From Dyella marensis (GTDB lineage: Bacteria; Pseudomonadota; Gammaproteobacteria; Xanthomonadales; Rhodanobacteraceae), in NCBI RefSeq assembly GCF_900112865.1, contig NZ_FONH01000019.1, positions 18,430-82,429 on the forward strand: 64,000 nucleotides of DNA. The letters run 5' to 3'. The position numbers and the translations under genes are program-made. The notes under the pieces were generated by a model. The model saw only the letters and a list, made by a program, of their open reading frames with translations, searched no databases and had not been told where the DNA came from. This document shows positions 28,268 to 38,100 of the stretch, in pieces; positions within the stretch are counted from its first letter, which is position 1, and each line of letters starts with the position of its first letter.

Positions 28268-29144
28268 TCTAGGTCCGGCGCTCAGGGCGTTGATCGCCCG
28301 CGCCGACCAGGCCCTGGCCCGGGCCCTCCCCGCCGAAGACCGCTCCCCCGCCGAACTGCACCGCGCCATGCGCTATGCCGTGCTGGGCGGCGGCAAGCGG
28401 CTGCGCCCGCTGCTGGTGTATGCGGCCGGCCACGCTTTGGGCGAGGACGGCGACGCGCTCGATGCGCCGGCCTGTGCGGTGGAACTGATCCACGCCTACT
28501 CGCTGGTGCACGACGACCTGCCGGCGATGGACGACGACGACCTGCGCCGCGGCCGCCCCACCTGCCACGTGGTGTTCGGCGAGGCGATGGCGATCCTGGC
28601 CGGCGACGCCCTGCAGGCGCTGGCCTTCGAACTGCTGGCCAACGACGCCGGCGCCGACGCCTCGCGCTGCGTGGCGATGCTGCGCACGCTGGGCCGCGCC
28701 TGCGGCGCCGAAGGCATGGCCGGCGGACAGGCGCTGGACCTGGCCGCGGTCGGCCACCCGCTCAGCCTGGCCGAGCTGGAACACATGCACGCCTGCAAGA
28801 CCGGCGCGCTGATCCGCGCCTCGGTCCGGCTCGGCGCGCTCGCCGCGACGGCGGACCCATCCGCGCTGGATGCGCTGGACCGCTACGCCCACGCCGTGGG
28901 CCTGGCCTTCCAGGTGCGCGACGACATCCTCGATGTCGAGGGCGAGTCCGCGGTGATCGGCAAGACCGCCGGCAAGGACGCGGCCGCCGACAAGCCGACC
29001 TTTCCCTCGATCATCGGCCTGGACGCCTCGCGCGCGCGGCTGGACGAGCTCACCGCCACGGCGCTGGAGGCGATCGCCGCGCTGGGCGAACGCGGCGCCC
29101 TGCTGGAGCGGCTGGCGCTGTACGCGGCCAGGCGCCACCACTGA
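28251..29144 (+). CDS. ispA: Farnesyl diphosphate synthase (geranyltranstransferase)
   Basis: IspA makes C15 farnesyl diphosphate from IPP and DMAPP, feeding UppS (7761). Both aspartate-rich motifs are present: [14 protein letters not shown] near residue 85 and [12 protein letters not shown] near 222. [28 protein letters not shown] and the [13 protein letters not shown] helix also match. The most upstream start is TTG at 28251 inside xseB (297 residues). A second TTG at 28290 is possible, so the exact N-terminus is unsure. Confidence 0.95.
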   Translation: MNPNFDLGPALRALIARADQALARALPAEDRSPAELHRAMRYAVLGGGKRLRPLLVYAAGHALGEDGDALDAPACAVELIHAYSLVHDDLPAMDDDDLRRGRPTCHVVFGEAMAILAGDALQALAFELLANDAGADASRCVAMLRTLGRACGAEGMAGGQALDLAAVGHPLSLAELEHMHACKTGALIRASVRLGALAATADPSALDALDRYAHAVGLAFQVRDDILDVEGESAVIGKTAGKDAAADKPTFPSIIGLDASRARLDELTATALEAIAALGERGALLERLALYAARRHH

Positions 29145-29170
29145 GGCGCGCTCCGCTCCGGCACCAACGA

Positions 29171-29203
29171 AAAGAGGCAGCCCGGAGGCTGCCTCTTTTT
29201 TTG
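29171..29203. terminator. Bidirectional terminator between ispA and the DUF4870 gene
   Basis: The stem AGAGGCAGCC/GGCTGCCTCT (29173-29182 with 29187-29196, loop CGGA) is followed by a long T-run on the plus strand and preceded by AAAA, which serves as T-run for the opposite strand. It separates two convergent genes. Confidence 0.9.
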
Positions 29204-29219
29204 TCGCCGCGACGCCCGC

Positions 29220-29651
29220 TTACTTGATCAGGCGCAGGCAGAACGGGTAGCGGTAACGCTCGCCTTCGTTCGACTTGATGGTCGCCATGATCACCAGGAC
29301 CAGCCAGGCGATGCCGATGATGATGCCTGCCGGCACGGCCAGGATGATGCCTATTCCTAAGGTCAGCACGGTGATCAGCAGCAGCACCACCGCGATGATC
29401 GCCATGGTGATGTTGAAGTTCAGCGCTTCCTTGGCCTGGTCGTCGACGAAGGGCATGGTCTCGCGCTTGACCAGCCAGATGATCAGCGGCCCCAGGAAGC
29501 AGCCGATGCCGAACCAGGCGCCGGTGACCAGGGTGCCCAGCAGGGCCGACAGGTGGGCCAGCATGGCCCACTGGCGTTCCTCGGGGGTGGGCATGTCCGA
29601 GGGCGGAGTGGGATCGCTTGAAGGCTCGACGGATTCGGGTGGGACGCTCAT
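29220..29651 (-). CDS. DUF4870 domain membrane protein
   Basis: This is a 143-residue predicted inner-membrane protein of unknown function. The start at 29651 (MSVPPESVEP) has AGGAG 8 bp upstream. After a Pro/Ser-rich N-terminus come MPTPEERQWAMLAHLSALLG, a hydrophobic hairpin (WFGIGCFLGPLIIWLVK) and DDQAKEALNFNITMAII, then a long hydrophobic C-terminal part. The motif ALNFNIT after a DDQAKE segment is the DUF4870 (Tic20-like) hallmark. It is a single gene facing ispA. Confidence 0.85.
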   Translation of the reverse strand: MSVPPESVEPSSDPTPPSDMPTPEERQWAMLAHLSALLGTLVTGAWFGIGCFLGPLIIWLVKRETMPFVDDQAKEALNFNITMAIIAVVLLLITVLTLGIGIILAVPAGIIIGIAWLVLVIMATIKSNEGERYRYPFCLRLIK

Positions 29652-29754
29652 GCGTGCTCTCCTGGCCATGCGGTGATCCGGCCTCGGTGCCGGTGGCGCC
29701 GATGCTAGCAAGGGCTGCGACGGTTTGCCGAGCCAACCGTAGACCTAGCGTCAG

Positions 29755-29933
29755 CCCTCACGTTGGAATCCTTCTCCCGCCGGGAGCACGCGGGGAGCGC
29801 ACATGGATGTGCGCGGCTCTGAGGAGCGAGGAAGGTGCCGGCAGGCGGATGAGGGTTCGGCCGGAGTCGTGAACATCACTTCCGCGCTCCGCCCGTACCC
29901 TCACCCCAACCCCTCTCCCGGCGGGAGAGGGGC
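29755..29933. repeat. Palindromic intergenic repeat region beside pmbA
   Basis: The left element has nested inverted repeats: CCCTCA (29755-29760) with TGAGGG (29850-29855), CCTTC (29770-29774) with GAAGG (29831-29835), and a central perfect palindrome GCGCACAT-GG-ATGTGCGC (29797-29814). The right part is a 10-bp stem CCCCTCTCCC/GGGAGAGGGG (29910-29919 with 29923-29932). From memory this kind of CCCTCACCCCAACCC-plus-stem sequence recurs between genes in many proteobacteria. It could also end pmbA transcription. Confidence 0.6.
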
Positions 29934-29945
29934 TCAAGCGAAAGC

Positions 29946-31325
29946 TCACTCGCCCGCGATGGTCATCTTGTCCAGCAGGATCGACCCGGTCAGCAGATGC
30001 GAGCGCGGGTCCACGTCCGCCCCCACTGCCTGGATACCCAGGTACATCTCGCGCAGGTTGGCGGCGATGGTGATCTCTTCCACCGGGTAGGCGATGCGGC
30101 CGTTCTCCACCCAGAAGCCGGCCGCGCCGCGCGAATAGTCGCCGGTGATGGTGTTCACGCCCTGCCCCATCACCTCGGTCACCAGCAGGCCGGTGCCCAG
30201 GCGCCGGAGCATGCCGTCGAAGTCCTCGCGGCCCTGGTCGGCGGCGCCGGCCTCCACGATCAGGTTGTGGATGCCACCGGCGTTGCCGGTCGATTCCAGG
30301 CCCAGCTTGCGGGCCGAATAGCTGCCCAGCACGTAGCGCGCCAGCACGCCGTCCTCGACCAGCGAGCTGTCGCGGGTGGCCACGCCCTCGGCATCGAACG
30401 CGCCCGAGCCCTGGCCGCGCGACAGCAAGGGCCGCTCCACGATGCGCAGCCACGACGGCATCACTGGCTTGCCGACGTGGTCGAGCAGGAAGCTGGCGCG
30501 CCGGTACAACGCGCCGCCGCTGACCGCGCCCACCAGGTGGCCGATCAGGCCGCGCGCGATCTCCGGCGCGAACAGCACCGGACTCTGCCGCGTCGACAGG
30601 CGACGCGCGCCCAGCCGCGCCAGGGTGCGCCCGGCCGCCTTGTCGCCCAGCGCCTGCGCGTCCATGAAATCGCCGGCGCTGCGCACGCTGTCGTACCAGT
30701 AGTCGCGCTGCATGCCGTCGTCGTCCCCGGCGATCAGCGACAGCGACAGCGAATGCCGCGTGCCGCGCTCGCGCCCGATGAAGCCATGCGAATTGGCGTA
30801 GACCGACAGGCTCTCGCCCACCTGCACGCTGGCGCCCTCGGAATTGGTGATGCCCGCGTGCGCTCGGCCGGCTGCCTCGATGCGCTGGCCCAGTTCGATC
30901 GCCGCCGGCGTATCCAGCGCCCACGGGTGCCACAGGTCCAGGTCGGGGAAGGCATCGGCCATGCGCGCCGGATCGGCGAGGCCGGCGGCGGGGTCTTCCT
31001 CGGTATAGCGGGCGATCGCGCAGGCCTGGTCTAGCGTGGCCTGGACCGAGTCCGGATTGAGGTCCGCGGTGCTGGCCGAGCCCTTGCGCTGCCCGAAGTA
31101 CACGGTGAGGCCGAAACCGCGGTCGCGGTTGTGCTCCACCGTCTCCACTTCGCCCAGGCGCACGTTCACGTTGAGCCCGGTGTCGATGCTGGCGGCTACC
31201 TCGGCCTGGCTGGCGCCGGCGGCGCGGGCGCGGCGGATGACGTCCTGCGCGAGCTCGGCGAGGCGATCCAGGTCCTGCTGGCTGCGGTCGGAGGGGCGGT
31301 CGGAGGGAACGAGGGTCGCGCTCAC
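29946..31325 (-). CDS. pmbA: Metalloprotease subunit TldE/PmbA
   Basis: TldE forms a heterodimeric zinc protease with TldD that matures microcin B17 and degrades CcdA in E. coli. TldE carries no HExxxH motif itself, and none is seen here. The GTG at 31325 (VSATLVPSDRP) is chosen because AGGAAG lies 6 bp upstream; 459 residues result. Family segments: VETVEHNRDRGFGLTVYFG, TADLNPDS, VLFAPEIARGLIGHLVGAVSGGALYR, GGIHNLIVEAG and NTITGDYSRGAAGFWVENG. It is divergent from a DUF1653 gene and darP, with tldD nearby. Confidence 0.95.
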   Translation of the reverse strand: MSATLVPSDRPSDRSQQDLDRLAELAQDVIRRARAAGASQAEVAASIDTGLNVNVRLGEVETVEHNRDRGFGLTVYFGQRKGSASTADLNPDSVQATLDQACAIARYTEEDPAAGLADPARMADAFPDLDLWHPWALDTPAAIELGQRIEAAGRAHAGITNSEGASVQVGESLSVYANSHGFIGRERGTRHSLSLSLIAGDDDGMQRDYWYDSVRSAGDFMDAQALGDKAAGRTLARLGARRLSTRQSPVLFAPEIARGLIGHLVGAVSGGALYRRASFLLDHVGKPVMPSWLRIVERPLLSRGQGSGAFDAEGVATRDSSLVEDGVLARYVLGSYSARKLGLESTGNAGGIHNLIVEAGAADQGREDFDGMLRRLGTGLLVTEVMGQGVNTITGDYSRGAAGFWVENGRIAYPVEEITIAANLREMYLGIQAVGADVDPRSHLLTGSILLDKMTIAGE

Positions 31326-31443
31326 GTGGGCTTCCTGAATGCTGGCGGGTAGAATACGCGGCCCATTCCTGCTCGAACCGCGCGGCCTCCCGAATTGGGG
31401 GCACCGCGGCCGATGCAAAGCCTTCGCCGCGGAGAAAAGCGCC

Positions 31444-31695
31444 ATGGTGCCGGAGACCGGCCTTTACCGTCACTACAAAGGGCAGCCTTACCGCGTGCTC
31501 GGCACCGCCCGCCACAGCGAGACGATGGAAGCGCTGGTGGTCTACCAGGCGCTGTACGGCGAACATGGCCTGTGGGTCCGTCCCGCCGCGATGTTCTGCG
31601 AGACCGTGCAGGTGGACGGCAAGACCGTGCCGCGCTTTGCGCTCGAACGCGCCGAACCCGGTATCGCCATCGGCGCTTCCGTCGCCGCGCCCTGA
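31444..31695 (+). CDS. DUF1653 domain protein
   Basis: This small protein of 83 residues (MVPETGLYRHYKGQPYRVLG) matches the DUF1653 pattern of G-x-Y-x-H-[YF]-K-G near the N-terminus, with ETMEALVVYQALYG and GLWVRPAAMFCETV further on. Function is unknown in the family. It precedes darP by 20 bp on the same strand, so the two probably share a transcript starting in the divergent gap with pmbA. Confidence 0.85.
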   Translation: MVPETGLYRHYKGQPYRVLGTARHSETMEALVVYQALYGEHGLWVRPAAMFCETVQVDGKTVPRFALERAEPGIAIGASVAAP

Positions 31696-31715
31696 AGCAT
31701 GAAGAGACAGAACCC

Positions 31716-32246
31716 GTGAATCGCACCTATACCGACGACCCCGATCACGACTACGGCCCGACGCGCACGCAGCAGCGCCGCGATGCGCTGGCCGTGCTCG
31801 AGCTGGCCCAGCAGCTGGTGGACCTGCCGCCGAGCCGCCTGGCCAAGCTCGACCTGCCGGAGGACGTGCTGCGCGAGATCGCCAACACGCGCAAGATCAC
31901 TTCGCACATCGCGCGCAAGCGCCAGCTCGGCTTCCTCGCCAAGACCATGCGCAAGCACGACAGCGAGGTCTTCGACGGCGTGCGCGCCGCGCTGGGCGAG
32001 AACCGCGAGCGCCAGCGCCAGGAAACGGCGGCGATGCATCGCCTGGAAGCGACCCGCGACAGGCTGCTCGACGACGAGGACAACGCACTGCCGCAGCTGA
32101 TCGCCACCTATCCGCAGCTCGATCGCCAGCACCTGCGCTCGCTGCTGCGCCAGGCGCGGCTGGAGCGCGAGAAGAACAAGCCCCCGCGCGCGTACCGCGA
32201 GATTTTCCAGCTGCTGAAAGACCTGGCCGCAGCGGGCGACGAGTGA
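31716..32246 (+). CDS. darP: Ribosome-associated protein DarP (YjgA, DUF615)
   Basis: DarP (YjgA) associates with late 50S assembly intermediates in E. coli. The GTG start at 31716 gives 176 residues (VNRTYTDDPDHDYGPTRTQQRR). Family hallmarks: LVDLPPSRLAKLDLP, LREIANTRKITSHIARKRQL, and the C-terminal LRSLLRQARLEREKNKPPRAYREIFQ. In E. coli yjgA and pmbA are also divergent neighbours, which supports the call. A REPIN starts at the base after its stop. Confidence 0.95.
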   Translation: MNRTYTDDPDHDYGPTRTQQRRDALAVLELAQQLVDLPPSRLAKLDLPEDVLREIANTRKITSHIARKRQLGFLAKTMRKHDSEVFDGVRAALGENRERQRQETAAMHRLEATRDRLLDDEDNALPQLIATYPQLDRQHLRSLLRQARLEREKNKPPRAYREIFQLLKDLAAAGDE

Positions 32247-32336
32247 CGCAGGTTGGGGGGAGCCAAAGGCGAACCCCAACGTTGCGACCCACCTGCACGC
32301 CAGTTGGGGTTCGCCTTTGGCTCACCCCAACCTACG
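32247..32336. repeat. REPIN copy C (90 bp) between convergent darP and tldD
   Basis: This is an inverted pair of REP hairpins with GCAG (left) and GTAG (right) feet. Both tips read GCC-AAA-GGC, unlike the GCA loops of copies B and D, so the two arms share their variant loop. The element begins directly after the darP stop codon and ends 6 bp before the tldD stop codon. Confidence 0.92.
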
Positions 32337-32342
32337 GCGGCG

Positions 32343-33782
32343 CTACGATGCGGTGCCGCCCACCGTCATGCCATCCACGCGCAAGGTCGGCTGGCCCACG
32401 CCCACCGGCACGCTCTGCCCGTCCTTGCCGCACACGCCGACGCCTTCATCGAGCGCCAGATCGTTGCCGATCATCGACACGCGCGTGAGCACGTCCGGGC
32501 CGCTGCCGATCAGGGTGGCGCCCTTCACCGGCACGGTGACCTTGCCGTCTTCGATCAGATAGGCCTCGCTGGCGGAGAAGGTGAACTTGCCGCTGGTGAT
32601 GTCGACCTGGCCGCCGCCGAAGTTCACCGCGTACAGGCCGCGCTTGACCGAGCGGATGATCTCCTGCGGATCGTGCTGGCCGGCCAGCATGTAGGTGTTG
32701 GTCATGCGCGGCATCGGCAGCTGCGCGAAGGATTCGCGGCGGCCGTTGCCGGTCGGCTGCATGCCCATCAGGCGCGCGTTGAGCTTGTCCTGCATGTAGC
32801 CCTTGAGGATGCCGTCCTCGATCAGGGTGGTGCACTCGGTCGGCGTGCCCTCGTCGTCGATGCTGAGCGAGCCGCGGCGGCCCGGCAGGGTGCCGTCGTC
32901 GACCACGGTGACGCCGGGCGCCGCCACGCGCTGGCCGATGCGGCCGGCGAAGGCGGAGCTGCCCTTGCGGTTGAAGTCGCCTTCCAGGCCGTGGCCGATC
33001 GCCTCGTGCAGCAGCACGCCGGGCCAGCCGGGGCCAAGCACCACGGTCATGCTGCCGGCCGGCGCATCGACCGCGTCGAGATTGACCAGGGCCTGGCGCA
33101 CCGCCTCGTCGGCGAAGGCCAGGGCGCGGCCGTTTTCCATCAGCTCGCGATAGCCGTAGCGGCCGCCACCGCCGGCATGGCCCTGCTCGCGGCGGCCGTT
33201 CTGCTCGGCGATCACCTGCACGCTCAGGCGCACCAGCGGGCGCACGTCCGCGGCCAGGGTGCCGTCGGAGGACGCCACCAGGATGGTGTCCATGATCGCC
33301 GCGATGCTGACCATCACCTGCTTCACGCGCGGATCGCGCGCGCGCGCATAGGCATCCACCTCGCGCAGCAGGGCGATCTTGTCGGGGTTGGGCAGGCTTT
33401 CCACCGGATCGATCGCCGGATACAGCGCTCGCGCGCCATGCAGCGCCAGCGGCTTGCCGGCGCCGTTGCCGTCCTGGGCGATCGCCCGCGCGGCGCGCGA
33501 GGCGTCCAGCAGCTGCGGCAGCACGATCTCGTCGGAATAGGCGAAGCCGGTCTTCTCGCCGGCGATGGCGCGCACGCCCACGCCCTGCTCGATCGAGTGG
33601 TTGCCGTCCTTGACGATGCCCTCTTCCAGGATCCACGACTCGCTGCGCGAATGCTGGAAATACAGGTCCGCGGCGTCGATGGACGGGCCCATCAGCTGGG
33701 CGAACACGCGGTCGAGGTCGGTGGCGGCCAGGCCGCCCGGCGCCAGGAGGCGGCGCTCGGCCTGGGCGATCAATGAATCCAT
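32343..33782 (-). CDS. tldD: Metalloprotease subunit TldD
   Basis: TldD is the catalytic zinc-binding partner of TldE (pmbA, 29946). The active-site motif [11 protein letters not shown] (HExxxH type) lies near residue 260. Other family segments are [69 protein letters not shown] and [14 protein letters not shown]. Length 479 is normal. Proximity of tldD to yhdP and rng is also seen in E. coli. It is divergent from the hydroxylase gene. Confidence 0.96.
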   Translation of the reverse strand: MDSLIAQAERRLLAPGGLAATDLDRVFAQLMGPSIDAADLYFQHSRSESWILEEGIVKDGNHSIEQGVGVRAIAGEKTGFAYSDEIVLPQLLDASRAARAIAQDGNGAGKPLALHGARALYPAIDPVESLPNPDKIALLREVDAYARARDPRVKQVMVSIAAIMDTILVASSDGTLAADVRPLVRLSVQVIAEQNGRREQGHAGGGGRYGYRELMENGRALAFADEAVRQALVNLDAVDAPAGSMTVVLGPGWPGVLLHEAIGHGLEGDFNRKGSSAFAGRIGQRVAAPGVTVVDDGTLPGRRGSLSIDDEGTPTECTTLIEDGILKGYMQDKLNARLMGMQPTGNGRRESFAQLPMPRMTNTYMLAGQHDPQEIIRSVKRGLYAVNFGGGQVDITSGKFTFSASEAYLIEDGKVTVPVKGATLIGSGPDVLTRVSMIGNDLALDEGVGVCGKDGQSVPVGVGQPTLRVDGMTVGGTAS

Positions 33783-33934
33783 AGGTTCTTAGGCCATGTC
33801 GATGGGAACGCAGACTGTAGCAAGTGGGGGCCGGCGCCAGCCGTTTAAAGCCGCAGTGGAGCAGCGCGGCCCCGGCCGGCTACCATGCTCCAGGCTGGCC
33901 GGGACGGACCGGCGCCCCACGTGAAGGACCACCG

Positions 33935-35143
33935 ATGAGCGACACCTCCAAACGCGAGCTGGCCCACAAGGTCATCGACCGCACTGTCAAAGCCCCGCTC
34001 GAGGACACCCGCGAACTGCTGCATCGCGACGGCGAGCTCAAGCCGGGCCTGGGCAAGATCAGCAGCGTGCTCGCATTGTCTCTAGGCATCCTCAGCCTGC
34101 TCGGCGTGCTGGCCTTTCACTTCCCGCAGTACCTGACCACGCCGGACCTGCGCCACAAGTATTCCGTCGACGTGCTGCGCCAGCTGCTGTTGGCGGCGCT
34201 GCTGATCGCCGGCGGCATCTCGCTCGGCAACGTGATCCTCGGCCGCCTGCGCAACATCAATATCGTCGCCTTCGCCCTGGTGGTCGCCGCCACCGCGATG
34301 GGCGGCTCGCGCGTGCCGGTGGGCAGCTTTCCCGACCACACGCCGTACATCGGGCTGGACTGGTTCATCCTCGACCTGCTCGGCTCGACGCTGATCTTCG
34401 TGGTGATCGAGAAGCTGTTCCCGCTGTACAAGGGCCAGTCGCTGTTCCGCAAGGAATGGCAGACGGACCTCAAGCATTTCGCGGTGAACCATTTCATCGT
34501 CGGCCTGGCCCTGCTGGTGGTGAACTTCCTGCTGCACCACCTGTTCGGCTGGCTGGTCTCCAGCGGCTTCCAGCAGACCGTGCGCGATATCGCCTTCGTG
34601 CCGCAGCTGCTGCTGTGCATCCTGGTGGCGGACCTGGCGCAGTACTGGACGCACCGCGCGTACCACGAGGTGCCGTTCCTGTGGCGGTTCCACGCGGTGC
34701 ACCACAGCGTGAAGACCATGGACTGGCTGGCCGGCTCGCGCCAGCACATGCTGGAGCTGATCTTCACCCGCGTGTGCGTGCTGGCGCCGCTGTACATCCT
34801 GGGTTTCAGCGAAGGCGTGATGAATGCCTACATCATCGTGGTCGGCTTCCAGGCGGTGTTCAACCACGCCAACGTGCACCTGCCGTGGGGCCCGCTGAAA
34901 TACCTGGTGGTAACGCCGGACTTCCACCACTGGCACCACGCCTCCGACGACGAGGCGATCGACAAGAACTACGCGGCGCACTACGCCTTCCTCGATTACC
35001 TCTTCGGCACCGCGGTGAAGTCGACGAAGAAATTCCCGGAGAAGTACGGCGTGGTCGGCGACTACATGCCGGACGGCTTCGTGCGCCAGCAGCTGTTCCC
35101 GTTCCGCGGCAGCACCAAGCCCGTCGAACCCACGGAATCCTGA
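33935..35143 (+). CDS. Fatty acid hydroxylase / sterol desaturase superfamily membrane protein
   Basis: A 402-residue integral membrane protein starts at ATG 33935 behind AAGGA. Several hydrophobic segments occupy about residues 45-210. The C-terminal half carries the di-iron histidine clusters of the superfamily: HRAYHE, FHAVHHS, NHANVHLP and FHHWHHA, with spacing as in bacterial sterol-desaturase-like hydroxylases. It should oxidise a lipid in the inner membrane; the substrate is unknown. The N-terminal 120 residues with extra helices are not typical of the minimal family. It sits between tldD and yhdP, which are direct neighbours in E. coli. Confidence 0.85.
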   Translation: MSDTSKRELAHKVIDRTVKAPLEDTRELLHRDGELKPGLGKISSVLALSLGILSLLGVLAFHFPQYLTTPDLRHKYSVDVLRQLLLAALLIAGGISLGNVILGRLRNINIVAFALVVAATAMGGSRVPVGSFPDHTPYIGLDWFILDLLGSTLIFVVIEKLFPLYKGQSLFRKEWQTDLKHFAVNHFIVGLALLVVNFLLHHLFGWLVSSGFQQTVRDIAFVPQLLLCILVADLAQYWTHRAYHEVPFLWRFHAVHHSVKTMDWLAGSRQHMLELIFTRVCVLAPLYILGFSEGVMNAYIIVVGFQAVFNHANVHLPWGPLKYLVVTPDFHHWHHASDDEAIDKNYAAHYAFLDYLFGTAVKSTKKFPEKYGVVGDYMPDGFVRQQLFPFRGSTKPVEPTES

Positions 35144-35164
35144 GCGCGCCGATCCTGAGCGCGC

Positions 35165-38100
35165 TCAGCGCGCCGAGCTGCTCGCCGGCGCCGGTGCGGT
35201 GAGGGGTGCGGGAGCCGTGGACGACGCGGCTTCCGCGGCGGAGAGGTTCTTCTTCTCCACCAGCGAAATATCCGGCTTATCCCAGCTGCCGCCGATGTGA
35301 TAGCGCGCGCTGGCCACGCGGTTGAGACCGCGTCCGAGCAGTCCCTGCGCGACGAAACCCGCGGCCGCGCCGAGCGGCCCGGCCACCACCGCGCCGACGA
35401 TCGGCAGGCTGCTGCCCAGATGCGGGATCACCAGCGCCTGCTGGTCGTAGTCCTTCGCGCGCAGGCCGGTGCGCCCCTTGATATTGATCTCCGCCGCCGG
35501 TCCGCGCATGGACAGGTTGTTGGTGGTGGCGTTGCCGTCGGCCAGCACGAAGTCGCCGGTGATCGAGTCGAACGCCAGCCCCTTGCCGAACACGTCGCCG
35601 AAATCCAGGGTCAGGCGGCGCGGCAGCTCCACCAGCGACACCAGGCCGAACAGACGGCCTACGCCGGGGGCGACCTCGGGAATGCTGCCGTCGGTAACCT
35701 GGATGCCGAGCTTGCCGTCCATGTTGGCCAGCTCCATCGCCGACGGCGCGCCGGGCCAGGTGGCGTCCAGGTGCGCGCGCGTCTTGCCGCCGTTGAACAG
35801 GCCGGCGAAGCCGAACGCGCCGAGCATGTCGCCGAGGTTTTCCGCGGCGAAATCGATGCGCAGATGGCTGCGGCTGCTGGTCGCCGTGCCGTCCCAGTCG
35901 CCGCTGCCGTTGATCTGCACGCTGCGCGACTGCGCGCGCAGCTGGTCGATATGCAGGCCGCGGTCGGTCGGCCAGGTTTCCAGGCGCGCCTCGCCGAGCC
36001 TGGATTCGCCGAAGCGCAGGTCGCCGACCCAGAGGTGGAACGGCGGCAGGGACGATGGCGTGATGCCGGTGTTGGCCGGATCGGTCTTCGGCGGGTCGCC
36101 GGGATTGGTCTTGGCGTCGCTGGAGCGGCCGCTGGTCTTGGGCCAATACAGCCGCTGCAGGCGTGCGGTGACGCCGCGCTTGTCGAGATCGTCGGTGGGC
36201 ACGATGAAACGCCCGACGATATCCGCGCTGTCCACGTCCACGTTCAACTGCCCGCTCTCCGGCGCGGCCTGGATGCGCATCGACGGAAACGGATGGCCGA
36301 ACAGCTCGGCCTGGTCCGCGCTCACGTCGATGCTCTCCAGCCCCGGCCCGCCGGTGCTGCTGCCGGCCACGGCGCGCTGCACCCAGCCGGTGACGTCCAT
36401 GCGCGCGGCGCGCCCGCGCACGCGGATGCCCTTGTCCGGCACGGTGTCGGGCATGCGCGTGCCGAAGGCGAAACTCGCGGCCAGCGGGCGCTTGTCGTCA
36501 GGCAGGCGGAAGCGCTGGCGCATCACCTGGCCCAGCGCGATCTGCAGGTCGCCGCCCGACACCGGCAAGGTCAGCGCCAGGTGCGTCGGCAGGCTGGCGT
36601 CGGCGGATTTCTTCAGCGGCGCCGGCAGGTCCAGCGCCATGCCGGCGAAGTTGGTGTCCAGGGTCAGCAGCTGCGCGGCATTGGCCACGGTGTCCGGGCG
36701 CACGATGTCGAAGCCCACGGTGGTGTCGCTGCGGCCGCTGGCGACGTCTTTCAGCCAGTCCAGCTGGGACAGTCCCTGCACCAGCTCGGCCATGCCGTAG
36801 CGGCCGCTGAGGCGCGCGGAGAACTCGGTGTCCGGCCGGCCGGTGGCGCCGGCGATGGCGATGTCCAGCTTGGACGGCTGGCCGCGGAATACGGTGTCCA
36901 GCGCCCCGGCGCGGAAGCCGTGCCCGTCGAAGCTCGCCTGGCCGCTGATCTTGTCGAGCTTGAGGTTCCAGTCCGGCGCGTTGAGGTCGACGTCCTTCAG
37001 GTCGGTAGTGCCGTTGAGGAAGAATTCCCTGGCGTTGTTCATCGGCAGCGAGAGATGGAAATCGAAGGTGCCGGCGCCGCCCAGGCTGAGCTTGTTGAGG
37101 GTGTCGGCCTGGCGGCTGCCGATCGGGCTGTGCTTGACGAAATCCATCAGGCTGGCGCCGCTGCCGGAGCCGTGCACGTTGAGGTCCAGCACGGTATGGG
37201 CCAGATCCGGAATCACCGCCACCGCCCGCTCGGTCTTCACGCCCAGCGATTCGCCGCCGCTGGCTTCGACCAGCATGCTGTTGTTGACGAAGTTGGCGAC
37301 CGCGTCGATACCCTCGGCGCGCGGCCAGTTCCTGCCGTAGTCCAGGCTCAGCCCGCTGAGCTCGGCGCGGGCTTCGAAGCGGCCTTCGTTGGCGTGGAAC
37401 GGCCAGTCCTTCAGGTCGCCGCGCACCAGCATGTCGCTGCGCTCGATCTTGCCGGCGACCAGCGCGCGGTCCAGCCATTCGATCGCCTGCGGCGACATGG
37501 AATCGATCGGCCAGAACAGCTTGGCCGCATCCATGTCGGCGTGGTCGAGCATGGCGTACAGATCGAGGAAAGGACGTCCGCCCGCATCGGGCAGACGGAT
37601 CTCGCCGCGCGCCTGCCCGCCGAAGCCCGCGCCGACGAAGTCCAGCGGCTCGATGCCGAGATGCCAGTCGCCGTCCTCATGCCATGCCGCGATATCGCCT
37701 GCCAGGCGCGACAGCGCGAAGGGCTTGCGGAAGGTACGCGGGAACCGCAGCACGGTGGCCTGCGGCGGCAGCTCGACCGACAGCGCGCCAGCGTCGCCGC
37801 GCAGCACGCCGTCGAGACGGTCGATGCCGGGCAGCTTGCCCACCGCGTCGATGCCCAGGCCGCTGAAGCCGACATTGGCGCTGGCCAGGCCGTCGGCACG
37901 CGTCCAGCGCAGCGCCACCTGGCCGAGCTTGCCGCGCGGCTTGCCGGTGCCCAGCCACTGCGCCATGCCCGGCGACAGCTCGGGCTTGAGCGCTGCCCAC
38001 GGCGCCAGCGCGCCGAGCTGCAGGTCGCGCGCCGCGATCAGCGCCTCGTCGGCATGGCCGTCGGCGCCGTTGTGCACGTCCAGTACCAGCGCGCCGCCGT

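Noticed and set aside
35142..35166. A GC-rich inverted repeat between the hydroxylase gene and yhdP as terminator
   Set aside because: It is made of short overlapping GAGCGCGC strings without T-runs and overlaps the yhdP stop; support is too weak.
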